Source: Plumapathes pennacea | Taxonomy: Eukaryota; Cnidaria; Anthozoa; Antipatharia; Myriopathidae | Reading direction: 5' to 3' | Assembly (NCBI GenBank): GCA_964036295.1 | Contig: OZ038464.1 | Coordinates: forward strand, 16,236,443-16,300,442 | DNA: 64,000 nucleotides | In this document: positions 49,201-60,462 of the stretch, in pieces | Numbering within the stretch: the first letter of the stretch is position 1 | How the letters are laid out: every line of letters begins with the position of its first letter | The notes under the pieces: model-generated | What the model saw: only the letters and a program-made list of their open reading frames with translations | What the model was told of the DNA's origin: nothing | The model's database searches: none | Made by a program: the position numbers and the translations under genes

Positions 49201-51294
49201 TGTTCAAAATACCAGCGTGAAGGTTTTGATAACAACCCCGAATTTTCCCCAAAACAAGCAAAAAACTTTGGATCATTTTAGCTATTCCTATTCTGGAATA
49301 CGGTCAATCGAACGCACCCTCAGCATTAAGGACAAGCCAATTTCATCAGTCTTTCATTCTGTTGAGTGACGCCTTCCTGTTTTGTGGCCTTACAGAAGAC
49401 AAAACAAACAAGGCCTATTCCACCATTAGTTTAGTTGTGCTTGGAACAGCTATGCGAAAAATTGATTAAAATTGATGTAGTCTCATAATCTCATGGACCG
49501 TAGTCAAGTAAATCAGTGAAAAAGAAAGAACTGAAGACAATGCCACCTCACTCAGTCATCACGTGACGGACTAGCACTGACTTGAACTCGAATCCCAACT
49601 TTCTTTGCAACTGCTTGAGTTGCTGCATAACTCCAAACGATCTCTTTCACTAGTCTTCTCTAGCCAATTTCATCTATACGTTTCTTATTTACTTTCCTAC
49701 TTTATGACATTACTCATGCAATGGATAAATTACCTTCTTTCCTCACCCCCACTTCACGCTCTCTATTTGTTAACAGAAGCTTCTGGTGACAGCCTGGTAA
49801 TGTTGGCAGTTATTGCTACAGCAGCGATTGCTTTCGGTTTGTCTGGCGCGCTTTGGCTGCTGCGCCTCTGGCACAAAAGGAAAACGCCGCGCTACCACGG
49901 TATGTTTATGCGTACATGAAGTGCTTTGACTTTAACCCATTCACTCCCAAACTCAAAATGCAGATCCTCACAACCTTAAAAATGAATGAGTAATGTAGTG
50001 AGAATTGATAGTTTAATCAGCTTTCATCTTAGCAAGGTATCAAAAGCCAAGTTCTCCTTACTGTAATATATGTTTCTGGTGAGAAACTGAAGGAGAAAAA
50101 TCGAAGTGGATCACTATTGGGATTGAAAGAGTTAAGTCAAGCCAAACTCAGGGCGCGTTTTTGGGGATTATTGGCCGTCTATCCAATTCCGGTATAAGAA
50201 TAAAAAATACACCAAATCCCAAAAGAACAGACGTTGCGCTATCCTGAAAACAGTGATAAACCTTCGCATTGTATGACCGAGAAAGTCTGGCGCGGGCGGG
50301 CAATTTTCTCGCCAGAAGACAGCGCCTCTTCTGTCTATTTCGAACATACTACTGTCAGAAGCAGAATAGACTGAATGCTATTCATTAAAAAACGAGCGTC
50401 TAATAGCGGCAGTCAAAGACTCTTTCAATAGAATAGAACACTATACAAATATTTATAGAATCAATGATCTGGCTAGGAGCTGGACGAAGATATTAATATA
50501 TTACTGTACCAATCGAAAGTTTTCCTTTTGTCAAAATTACTCTTCCACATTCCCTTAATTAGGATTGTAAGAGTCTTCCGTCAGGCTTTACATGAAGGTT
50601 TGTTGCACACGAATGACTGACGAACATTCAAAGCTCGAAATAATGGTCTGGATTAGTAGCCTCGCAGGGTTAGGAAATTAGTCACATAACTCGCGCGTGT
50701 AAAGTAGCGCCAGTCAAAAAGGTGACTGACTAAGAAGCTAAACGAAGATATTACAGAAAAACTAATCGAAAGGTCACGAGGTTTCTTTTGTCAGATCAAT
50801 AGGAATGGAACTTTGTGTAAACTAATACTAACCTCACATCTCATGCAGGTCCCATAAACAACGAGGAGTTCAAATACGACGTGTTCATCACCTTCAGTGG
50901 CAAAGACTTCGCTTGGGTCAAGGCAAAGCTGATCCCTCTACTGGAGAAGCACAGTGTGGAATATTGCATCCACAACAGAGACTTTGAACTTGGCAAGACA
51001 ATCTTGGACAACATGGCGGACAGCGTGTACAAGAGTAAGAAGGTACTGGCGGTTATGTCTAGGAACTACATGGACAGTAAGTATTGTCGAGGCGAGCTGG
51101 AGATGGCGCTGTACAGGAGCACGGAGATGGGCGACTCGTCTGTCATCGTTATACGGATCGACAATATTGAGAAGGATAAGCTACCAAAGGCCCTGCGAAA
51201 CCGAACGTTCCTTGATTATTATGATGAAACAGAGAGGAAAACCTGGGCAGAGAGAATCATGAAACATCTGACTCAAACATCAATTAAAATATGA
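43232..51294 (+). CDS. Ig-TIR receptor gene C (recent duplicate of B)
   Basis: Predicted 604-aa receptor. Exons: 43232-43280 (signal peptide), 45063-45338 (Ig1), 47443-47742 (Ig2), 48109-48423 (Ig3), 48769-49074 (Ig4), 49777-49899 (TM), 50849-51294 (TIR). All are in frame and phase 1. Against B: signal peptide and Ig2 identical, Ig3 one silent change, Ig4 two replacements (T to A in DDLTSRS; D to E at the exon end), TM exon one replacement (first codon Gly to Glu), TIR one silent change. Ig1 has 12 differences with 8 replacements. C keeps the YRCQAKKGRETDDDEY form that resembles A and D, so B looks like the derived copy, or C was converted. Role as for B. Confidence 0.92.
45510..45908. repeat. 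Transposon-like repeat, copy in gene C
   Basis: Counterpart of 35190-35600, with small indels in the G run and the GATACCC motif. Confidence 0.7.
47267..47422. repeat. MITE with TA duplication just before the Ig2 exon of gene C
   Basis: Counterpart of 36983-37138, inherited through the segmental duplication. Confidence 0.85.
49102..49319. repeat. MITE after the Ig4 exon of gene C
   Basis: Counterpart of 38818-39035. Confidence 0.8.
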
Positions 51295-53034
51295 CGCAAT
51301 GGAATCAGGGGCGCATCCAGACAGGTTTACGGAAACCGCTCAATTTTTTGGAATTTAGTCCAGAAAGCCAAATCCTAATATTTTCAGGAGTAGTATGCCT
51401 GGGGCCGGAGTCCCTGGATGCTCTTTCAGCTCTCATAGATTTGGTAAACTGTCAGATTTTCTTCTGGATTTGCCCCTAGGAAAGTTGGTCTGCATCAAAG
51501 GGACACAACGCGCTCGTCAACTAAACGTTGGTGTAAATGCGCTGCACACCGTGTGAATAGTCACACATAGCTGTGCTTGTGATTTTACCGCTATATCCTG
51601 CGTGAACCAGGACAATATGAACACAAACTAAAGCAATCCAGTGGTAAATAGTCGGTCATCTTTAGATCTATAATTTTTCACACGGACATCCGCGGTAAAA
51701 AGCGTAGCACTGCGCTAAGTTCTTGTTCTTATGTTTAAGTCATACGAAAGAAAAAAAAACATTCATTATTTTTTGTTCTTGCGCTTGTGCCTGCGTCGTT
51801 TTACACGTAATGCATTTTGTGAGCCCGTTTCTTTTAAGCTATGCTGGTCTTGTAGGTTTGATAATCAGACTGACGCTGTGATAGTTATTCCTTGTTTTGA
51901 ATGTAACAAACGTCTCGCTACCAACTGGAAAGCTCTTAATGAGAGTTCTTGAGAATGTGTTGACCCTCTTGGGTGTTGACTCCCAGGGGGAATGTTCCCC
52001 ACAAAAAATGGCACCCTAAGCGTCAGATTCTAGTGCGCCATAAACATTCAAGACTCCAAACGATTGGCACGGTGAAAAAGAGATTGCAAAATCTTTTCTT
52101 TTTTTGTAGCTGAAGTTGATAACTTTGTAATAACAATATTCATAACTAACATTTCATATAACTTAGTATTCTGAATAAAATACGAAGTATAACTTAGTAA
52201 CACATCAAAATATTCGGTACATCAGCATTGGGAGTAATAAAAGAAATCCATCAGTGATCCGCAGTTCACATCAGATTGTTTAATTTGAGGGACTGCAAAA
52301 GTTAGGTATTGAAAACTTTGAATGTGTTTGCAGTCTTCTGATTCTGATCGCAGAAGCAGTGCTGTACTCAAGTCTTACATTCTAGTGTATAAAAGGTTGG
52401 GTCTCGATGACCAAAATTTGGCGGGTGTGGCGGCATCTTGGTTGGCGGCGACGGATCACTGACACTTTTAACTCAACAACATTTAATTCCACACGGCAAA
52501 CAGAGACAAACGTACACACTCGTAAATCAATTTGTAAAACTTGTAGTAGAATTTGTGAAAGTTGCAGGTAAAAACATTACAGTTTGTCGTCCAGGTTTTG
52601 CCCCAAAATCCGCTTTAAACAGCGTCGTGTCAACTCACTACGGCGCCATCTTGGAAAAAAGCACATGTTATCCCCACCGCGTAAGGCATGATGGGAAACG
52701 GAAAACCGCTGAACACTTAAAATAACAAAAACGAATCGCAGCGAATCTGTTTTACAACGTTGTAGCACGATAAACACGGCAATCTGGGGGCTGACAAATG
52801 ATTGTGAATTACTCGTCCCCGGGAATTTACAGACCGCTCGGTCCCTAAAGCCTCCCCAGGCAAGGGAGTGTCAAATGCCTGGAGTATGCCTAAGGGAGAG
52901 GGAGATGTTGGGGCTTCGAATCGATTCGTATATAATGGGTTAGAGGCTGACAAACGTTTATGAATTATCAAAGCCTTCGCTGATTATTAACAGAAACAAT
53001 AAAATCGGCAAATCAAATCATTTTTCTTGTCAAA
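51295..53034. other. Intergenic region C-D
   Basis: Continues the duplicated 3' flank to 52140, then sequence whose relative lies downstream of gene D (ATCCATCAGTGATCCGCAGTTC near 52250 resembles 61795-61815). No exon with supported frame and splice sites was found. Confidence 0.6.
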
Positions 53035-53191
53035 TAAGACACTCCCAGGACCATCTTCTAAAATAATGATTCAGTAATTAATCAAATAAAAAGTATATTA
53101 AAATGATCACATGGCCAGGGAAGCGCATTTGGAAGCAAACAACAGATTACGGTTGGGTCGTCAGTCCCGAGGAAAGATTTATCGTGAAGCC
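53035..53191 (+). promoter_or_regulatory. 5' leader block of receptor gene D
   Basis: Shares GGTTGGGTCGT and GAGGAAAGATTTATCGTGAAGCC with the leader of gene A directly before the ATG. Confidence 0.45.
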
Positions 53192-56100
53192 ATGATACTG
53201 CCATTCCTTTTATTGATGCAGACGTCAATTCTATTCACAACAGGTACAACAAAAGCAGCTATTTTGAGACTCTAGTCATTTGCAGGATCTAGTTATTCTT
53301 CAGTAGTATCGGGTGGCTCGTAATAGCGAACGCCAAACTGAATATCATAAAAATCACCTTGAAGTGACTTGAGTTTCGCACACTACCTGACTGTTGAATG
53401 TGTGGTTATGCCGAACAAAGCGAGTTTGCCAAGAAAATATTGTAATTGTTGGTTGGCTTAATCAAAACACCAACTCTGAGTCCGATGGGACAAGTGGGGA
53501 GTCTGATGGTGTCCAACAGACAGACGGAAAAATGCAAGACATATAGCCAAAGTCTAAATCTAACTAACAGACGATCTAACTAATCGGGAACGTCTGATGG
53601 TATCAGATAGACCGATGGAAATGTAGCGAGTGAAAAAAGTGCCGTGCCTACAAGCCTAGCACAAAGTGTTGACCAGCGATGCCCGATGGACGCAATGACG
53701 TCCATCAAAAATTCTTTTCAGAACGAAACAGCACACTTGTAAGTAGTCAAGCTGATGCATACAGGCGCCCAAAATGTTGACCGACGGACCGACGATCGAT
53801 TAAACTGAATTCCTATTTGTCCGTCAAACTCAGAGGGTGTGTATTGGACGTGTGTGAATCAAAAGTGCCGACAAATCGTTAAAGTTGGTCACACCCATGT
53901 GGCAATGCAACCGTCAAGCAGCAATTTTGCCTCTTCAGTTGATCTCCTCAGTTTAAATCTAGATATGGAAATGTGTTGTATAAGAAAGATCATTGCTACG
54001 CTGTGTGCCACAGGCGGCCCAAGCTCGGTGTCTAAATGTTGCGTAACTCAAGATTATAAGGAAATGTATGGGGATTTTACCGACCACGGAAAATCATAGA
54101 ATTTTATAATGAAACTCTAAATAAACATTCGCTCCCCGTTGATAGTTGCCTCCTATGTCCCTATGAACGGCGGGAATTTCTACCACTAATACTGGCCGCA
54201 GCGGCTCTAAATTAATACAAGGGACACAGGAGACAACTAATGACGGGTAGCGAGCGTTTATTTTGAGTTTCATTATCAAATTCTATGATTTTCCGTGATC
54301 GGTAAAATCCCCATACATTTCCTTATAATCTTGAGTTACGCAACATTTAGACACCGAACTTGGGCCGCCTGTGTGTATGCTAGACGATTGGGCGGTAAAT
54401 GTGGGCGCGTATCCTGGTTTGCACCTGCACTATCACACACATGAGGCGGAACGGAAATATACAAAGAAAGGGCCTCGCGAACACTAAAATGACCCGCTGT
54501 TTGCTTATTGAAAGTTTGGCCAGAGTGATTCGTTTATCACATATAATGACAGCCTCTTTCATTAATGGCATTGAAATTGCCGCCTAATGTATCAGAAAAC
54601 ACTCCGCGGAGTTCCGTTTTAAGGCAGAAAATCGTTTTCGATCTGTAGTCAAAACACCAGGAGTCCGGCGCCGCATTAATGGCAAAAACAATTCATTCAT
54701 TGTTTTTGCAGCAGGCTTGAAGTCTGCGGGTGTTCGTCAATTAGTTGATATTTACCGGTATTAAGCCTTAAGTATATTTAAGTAATTTACATGAATAAGA
54801 AAATGACAATTCCTTGCGCCAGGACATACATTACTGTCTAGAACAAATTTGGACACTAAAGTTCTCCAAATCTAGATTGAAGGTGGCAAAACTTTCACTG
54901 TTACCACCACACAGCTATGGGACACTATTGACTTTAAAAACATTCGTAAATTGCCAACTGTTAGGTCTTTCATAAACGCACTTAAATCGAATAGTTTAAA
55001 TAATCAGCATAATGTAGCACATTTTAATCCATAATTTTATTTTTTGTACGTGTAATATTGTTACCCGTAAAATATAGTCTTTACTTACTTACTTAGTAAG
55101 GCTTCCTAGTTGATAGGTCCGAGCAAGAGACCATGTGGTCCAAGACGTAGTCCTCGCCCTGAAACTACTCTAGAGTACTAAACGTTTTAAAGCAGAAGTG
55201 AATAAAACCACAAAACGAAGTAGAAAACAATTCTGTGATAGGTCGGTACCGCGCCTAGATGTCGTCCGCAGACAGTGACAGACATAGATAGATAACAATC
55301 AAATACCATGATTTGCCCAAGTTCTTAACGTCTTAGACACCTTCATTATGCACACTATGAAAGTGGCTACTGGTATTATGCACATTATGAAAGTGGCTAC
55401 TGGTACGTATCTCTTCAAGAGTTTGTCCCAGTATATATAATAAACAGAACATCACAGGGTGCGTAATGGGCTGCTGACATTTCAAGACCATATTAAAGAG
55501 ACAAACGTCATGACTGTAAATGACTGTATATGCGGCAGTATTGAAGACAAAATGTCTCCTTTTTCTTGTAGGGTCTGGTTTGAAAGTATTCTTTGATCCT
55601 GTGAGATTCGTAACTGTCAAGTCAGGAGATAACGTGAGCCTGAACTGCGTTGTTGGAACAGGAGGACCCGCCGACAACATTTCCTGGTACAATACTGCAG
55701 ATTTAAATACCACGATAAAAATATCGAATAGGTCTGCACGGTTCTACAGCCTCGTACTGTACAATGTGACGCTGAAAGACGCAGCAACCTATCGCTGCCA
55801 AGCGAACAAGGGACGAGAGACGGATTATGATGAATACACACTGGACGTGTACGGTGAGATATCACACAATGTCTTATTAAATATTGTTTGGCGCTTCAAC
55901 GGGTCGAGATTCGTCATAATGTGATTCACACACAACAGGTTAAGTGAGAGTTCAATTCACACTTGTATATGTGAACTGCGGATAGAAAATGAATCAATTA
56001 TATGTAAAGATAGCCCAAAATAACATGAGTCATTTCATAAAAAGTGACCATCACATTTGACATGCTCACATGTAAGGCTTTTAGTACGCACGCTCCGGTT

Positions 56101-59100
56101 AGTCAAAACTTACAGTTCACTAGCACTAACTAAAGTTTATGTTACGTATATTAATTAGTTACAAAAATTTGTGCTTTTTTTCGTAAATGTCTCAAGCAAA
56201 CCGTAGAAACGATGAAGTGATGATACGTTATTCGACCGTGCGATCACCTTATTCTTTTAGTCAGCGGTCATTGCATAGAACTGTGGAAGGAAAGCCAAAT
56301 GTTTGTAGAGATCGTAGAGTAGGTCAAACAGGTAGGTAAAACAACTTAGGAACAATTTGAAACCAAAGTGTTCTTCGTTACCAAGCTATTAGAGAAATAA
56401 TATTCCTGAGAAAATGGGAACTTTGTACCGGCCATTTTGGTGTACAACCTCTGATGCTGTAGTATATTAAAGTTATCAAACTCTCCACGTTTCCAGCTGA
56501 GCCTTTGGTGCAACTTTCCCCACTAAAAAGGGTAAGTGACAATGTACGTCAAGACTGCACGGCAAAAGGATTCCCGAAACCAAACATAACTTGGTATTTT
56601 AATGATGAAGTTATCGAAGGAGGTGACGGCAGATTCCTCGGTAGAGTCTTCATCATGGAACTGATATCGCCAACTAGCACGAGCTTGGTGTCATCTTTGG
56701 CATTGATCGACGCTGATGGCAGTCTCGAAGGTACTTACACGTGCAAGGCAATGAATGAAATGGGAAGCAGCAAGCAAATCTTGCAACTCTTAATGAAAAG
56801 TAAGTAGACTGCGCAAACAATAGAAAGTTTCACCCACAGAAAGCAAGAAGAACATGGAATGAACTTGAACTATCATTTCTCAACAGATTTCTCCTACGAT
56901 GCCTTTTACTCTTGCTTGCTTGGGGAAAATATACGTTCGCTCAAAGATTTCTTGGTCAAAAATTTAAAAAAACTGAAAATAAAGGCACACTGGGCACGTG
57001 TACTCATGCTGGTTGAGAGATAAATTCTTCTATTATTGACGAAAAAGACAATTTTTAATACAGTTCTAAGATCTAAATTCCTCTAAACTGATGTTTTTCA
57101 GTTATTTTGTTTTCTTTCTTGCTTTAGTCTACATTTATACTCAAGTTCCAAGAGTAATCATAGACTCTAAATTATTGGTCCAAAATTACAGTATTTTGCG
57201 GTTCTTACAGGTAAACCCGAGGTCATTCCTGGTGACACTCAGATAATACGTGAAAGCGGAAATGTGACGCTTGCATGTGAAGGACAAAAGTTGCTATACA
57301 ATGACCCAGACGTAGTTTTCTTCTGGAACTTCCAAGGGAAAAGAATCCCAACTGACAGGGCTCACTATAAGCAAAGCATCATTCATGTTCCAGGGAAGTA
57401 TGTTGTTCACATGAAACTGGCGTGTGATGCTACCACTGCTACGGATGCCGGTCTATACGAATGCCACGTGAAAAGCAGCCTCAAACAATCAAGTGGAAAA
57501 GTGCGTTTGATTGTTGTAAGCAAAGGTGAGAAAAAACATCCAAAATTATGGTCGTTTAGTCAGTTGTCAGCGGCAAGGTGACAGAAGGTTTTTATGAAGT
57601 CACGTGATACAATTCACACTGGGGCCAATTAAATAAAGCATTTACAAGTGTATTTTACAAGTCGGACCAATTTCCCCACACGTTAAAACACACTTTAATC
57701 CAACACAATGGCCAAATATTGTTGTGGTCGTACACTGGGGGACTTGTATCTGTAATACTGTGCAGATTTTGCTGGATTAGAGTCCGTTTAGTGGTGTTAT
57801 AATAATGGTCCAACTTGTACAATACACGTGTAAATGTTTATTGAATTGGCCCCTGGTTCAGAATAAACTGGGTGATGGTGCTAAAACTGGTTTAACTAGA
57901 CTCGAACAGATTCAGCACCATCACCCAGTGTGCTATTACACTACTTTTTACAGGAAAAAAAAAAAACTTGTCAAAGCAATCCGCAAAACGGAGAAATATT
58001 TGTTAGACTATCGTATTAACTGATTGAAATGAAGATGATTCCTTTGCTGTACGTTGTTAAGGCAAACGGTTCTCAGAACAAAACTATTTTCACTGCGGGT
58101 ACCACGCCCGTTAAGTAACTGGAATTCACATACAAATAGGAGAATCTTTCCGGTGCTCTGATCTGTCGGCCTCTACCAGAAATCACCATTAATCCAACGA
58201 ACGGTTATTGACATCGTAACCCGCATTTGAACATATTTCACAAGGAATATGAGCGATATAAACTAAATAAAAATCAATCACACTTAGATATTTATCATTT
58301 CTTGCCTCAGATATTAAACCGAAAGCCAGGATTGCAGGGCTAAATGAAAAAGCAGTAAAGCTAGGATCAAACATCACTCTCCGGTGTGAAATATCCTACC
58401 CCGCCTACCTGAAGACGGTGAACATGTCCTGGGCAAATAGCACAGCTAAATACAACGTCACTGAAAAGAATGCAGACGACCTAACCTCAAGATCCTTTGT
58501 ACTTTCTCTGGATTTCGTGAACATTACTCGTCAGGATTTGGGTTCTTATACGTGTCAAATAAACACTTCCATTGGCAGTTCTGTTGCTCGAGTCATGCTC
58601 CTGTTAGTAGCTGCAGGTATGTAAAAATCATAATTATGTGGTCCTGTTGTTAAAAGCTCGATATTCATTATAAGCTATTAGACTGTAATCAAGGATATAC
58701 CACGTAAATTTTTCAGTCTTTCATTCTCTTGGCCAACAAATTGATCTTGGGGGCTGTGATCAAAACTAAGGGACAACAGAAACGTTTGTTGTAGTCCATA
58801 ACATATACCCGTACAAAGGTTTACAGAAAACAAAATAAAATAGTGATAAGTTCTATTCTATTTAGTTTAGTTTTGCATGGAACTAAACTCGGCCCAGAGT
58901 GTGTCAAAGTGAAATTTATGTTGTCTCATAATCTCGCAGAAGAAAATATTGTAATCGCGGGATTCCCACTGCAAATCATCAAGTAAATCAGTCAAAAAGA
59001 ACCTGACGAGATTGCCACCTCACTCAGTGTATGTCATTGTCATCACGTGACAGACTTGCACTAGAACGGAGGTCATGAACTCGAATTCCGTTATCGCTCT

Positions 59101-60462
59101 GGTATTTTTTTCATGCGGGCTTTCTTTATAACTGCTTGAGTTGCTTCATCACTTCGAACGATCTCCTCTAGCCAAGTTCATCTAAGTTCTTCATCAAGTT
59201 CTTAATTTACTTTATTACTTTATAACAACGGCCGTCATACAATGGAAATAATTGTCTTCAACTAACTTCTTTCCTCACCACCACCCCATCCTACTCTTGA
59301 GGATAGAGCGTTTGTGGCTGCAGCCCTAAACTTTAGAACTCTCTGCAGAGAAATGTCAGAGGTGCAGCGACAGTAGATAGTTTTAAACGGCTTTTAAAAT
59401 CCTGTCTTTTTAAAGAGGCGTTTTAGCGAACGTCTTCGTCACAACAAGAGTAGATAATCTTAACGATTTTATGTTAGAGACTGGGGTTCTTGGAGTAGGG
59501 GGAAAATGAATGCATGTATGTTTTGAAAGCTTTTTAACATGGTTGCTAGCTTGTTTTAGACTTCATTAAGACTAGCTCCAGATTGTCATACTGTTATGAG
59601 CATTTGATCATACGTATGAAATTTGCGCAATATAAGTTAATAAATTATTATTTATTACTATTACGTCCTCTCATTTTTAACAGGAGGTAAAGCCCCGCTG
59701 AGTCCAGACACTTTTGATAAAAGACTGGTGATGTTGGCACTTATCCTTACAACAGGGATTGCGGTGGGTGTGTCTGGAGCAACTTGGGTGTGGTGGCTCT
59801 GGCGCAAGAAAAACCAAACCCACCTCGGTATGTTTATGGAGTAAATACCATAAAATTCCGCGAATAAGCCCTGTATACTTATATTTGTTCAAAAGGACTC
59901 TTTTTTAGGGGGGGGGGGAGAGAGAGAGAGAGAGGGAGTCTTATAGTTGGAGGGTATTTTGCGACATACTCGCGAAAGTGGTTTATTGCTTCTTTCCTTG
60001 TTATGAAATGAAGGGCGCGTAGAACCGCTGTAAATTTTAGAAATAACAATAAACAAAAGTTTAAATTCTGGTTAGTTTGAGAAGGGGGGTCGGGATTAAA
60101 AATCAAAACTAAAACGATAACGTCCTTATATGGTACGGGTCATTGGTGATTGGGTGTTAAGCCAAAGGCTTATACTTGGGGGGGCTAATTATGGGGGGGG
60201 GGGGGATGTTGTGTTTTCGATGTGGTGGGCGGGGATTAAGGGAGGCTTACTTTCGGGGGAGGGGAGTATTTACGGAAATTTACAGTAAGTTAGGAAACTA
60301 CACAAAGATATTACAGCGCCAATCAAAGCTTTAACCAATAGGAATAAATCACTTTTGTAAACTGACATTAATAACCTTACTCTTCCAGATACCAAAAACA
60401 AACCAAGGGAGGAGCTCAAGTGCGACTTGCTCATCACCAAGGTCGAAGTGAGCACAAACTAA
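53192..60462 (+). CDS. Receptor gene D: four Ig and TM, TIR domain truncated
   Basis: Predicted 491-aa membrane protein. Exons: 53192-53243 (signal peptide MILPFLLLMQTSILFTTG), 55572-55853 (Ig1, two codons longer than in A-C), 56497-56799 (Ig2), 57211-57525 (Ig3), 58311-58616 (Ig4), 59684-59827 (TM near aa 434-458, then LWRKKNQTH), 60389-60462 (TIR remnant, KCDLLITKVEVSTN then stop). The ectodomain is intact: every Ig keeps both cysteines and the tryptophan, every splice site is usable and phase 1 is kept. The last exon keeps the start of TIR box 1 (LKCDLLIT for FKYDVFIT in A-C) and then stops, so no signalling domain remains. The intact ectodomain with a tail of about 33 residues suggests a decoy or co-receptor as in IL1R2 (inference). 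A decaying gene is the alternative. Confidence 0.85.
54009..54373. repeat. Large foldback, about 150-bp arms, in intron 1 of gene D
   Basis: The left arm begins CACAGGCGGCCCAAG and runs through GTAACTCAAGATTATAAGGA to CCTATGTCCC. The right arm is its near-perfect inverse, ending CTTGGGCCGCCTGTG. The spacer is about 60 bp. Confidence 0.9.
54843..55095 (+). mobile_element. 3' fragment of a non-LTR retrotransposon
   Basis: A short frame ending TQLWDTIDFKNIRKLPTVRS...HFNP-stop has the LW...PTVRSFxxxLK pattern common at the C-terminus of reverse transcriptases of LINEs. It is followed by AT-rich sequence and a TTACTTACTTAC tail. In intron 1 of gene D. The clade is not assigned. Confidence 0.55.
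57621..57853. repeat. MITE with GGGGCCAAT ends in the Ig3-Ig4 intron of gene D
   Basis: The left end GGGGCCAATTAAATAAAGCA continues through TTTACAAGTGTATTTTACAA and is mirrored at the right by TGTTTATTGAATTGGCCCC. A second copy is at 61246-61490 and a half copy at 30923-30979. Confidence 0.85.
59298..59662 (+). mobile_element. 3' end of a CR1/L2-like non-LTR retrotransposon
   Basis: Frames read RAFVAAALNFRTLCREMSEV and, after a frame break, TVDSFKRLLKSCLFKEAF-stop. These match the conserved C-terminal pattern of LINE reverse transcriptases. The tail GCGCAATATAAGTTAATAAA runs into TTATTATTTATTACTATTA. It ends 21 bp before the TM exon of gene D. The clade is inferred. Confidence 0.65.
60389..60462 (+). 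pseudogene. Remnant of the TIR exon in gene D
   Basis: Aligns with the start of the TIR exons of A-C (GPINN-KEFKYDVFIT), then diverges after ATCACC. The following AGCACAAACTAAAGCAAT matches sequence 3' of the TIR stop in B (GAACACAAACTAAAGCAAT, 41334-41352), so about 0.7 kb holding most of the TIR domain is missing. The stop TAA sits in the fused 3' flank. Confidence 0.85.

Larger units (their letters stand above)
42948..52140. repeat. Tandem segmental duplication, unit 2 (gene C)
   Basis: 9,193 bp. Unit 1 without its insertion is 9,227 bp. The junction AATAACAATATT|AGCTAATAAAAGG at 42947/42948 joins the end of unit 1 directly to the start of unit 2, as expected after unequal exchange. Confidence 0.93.
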
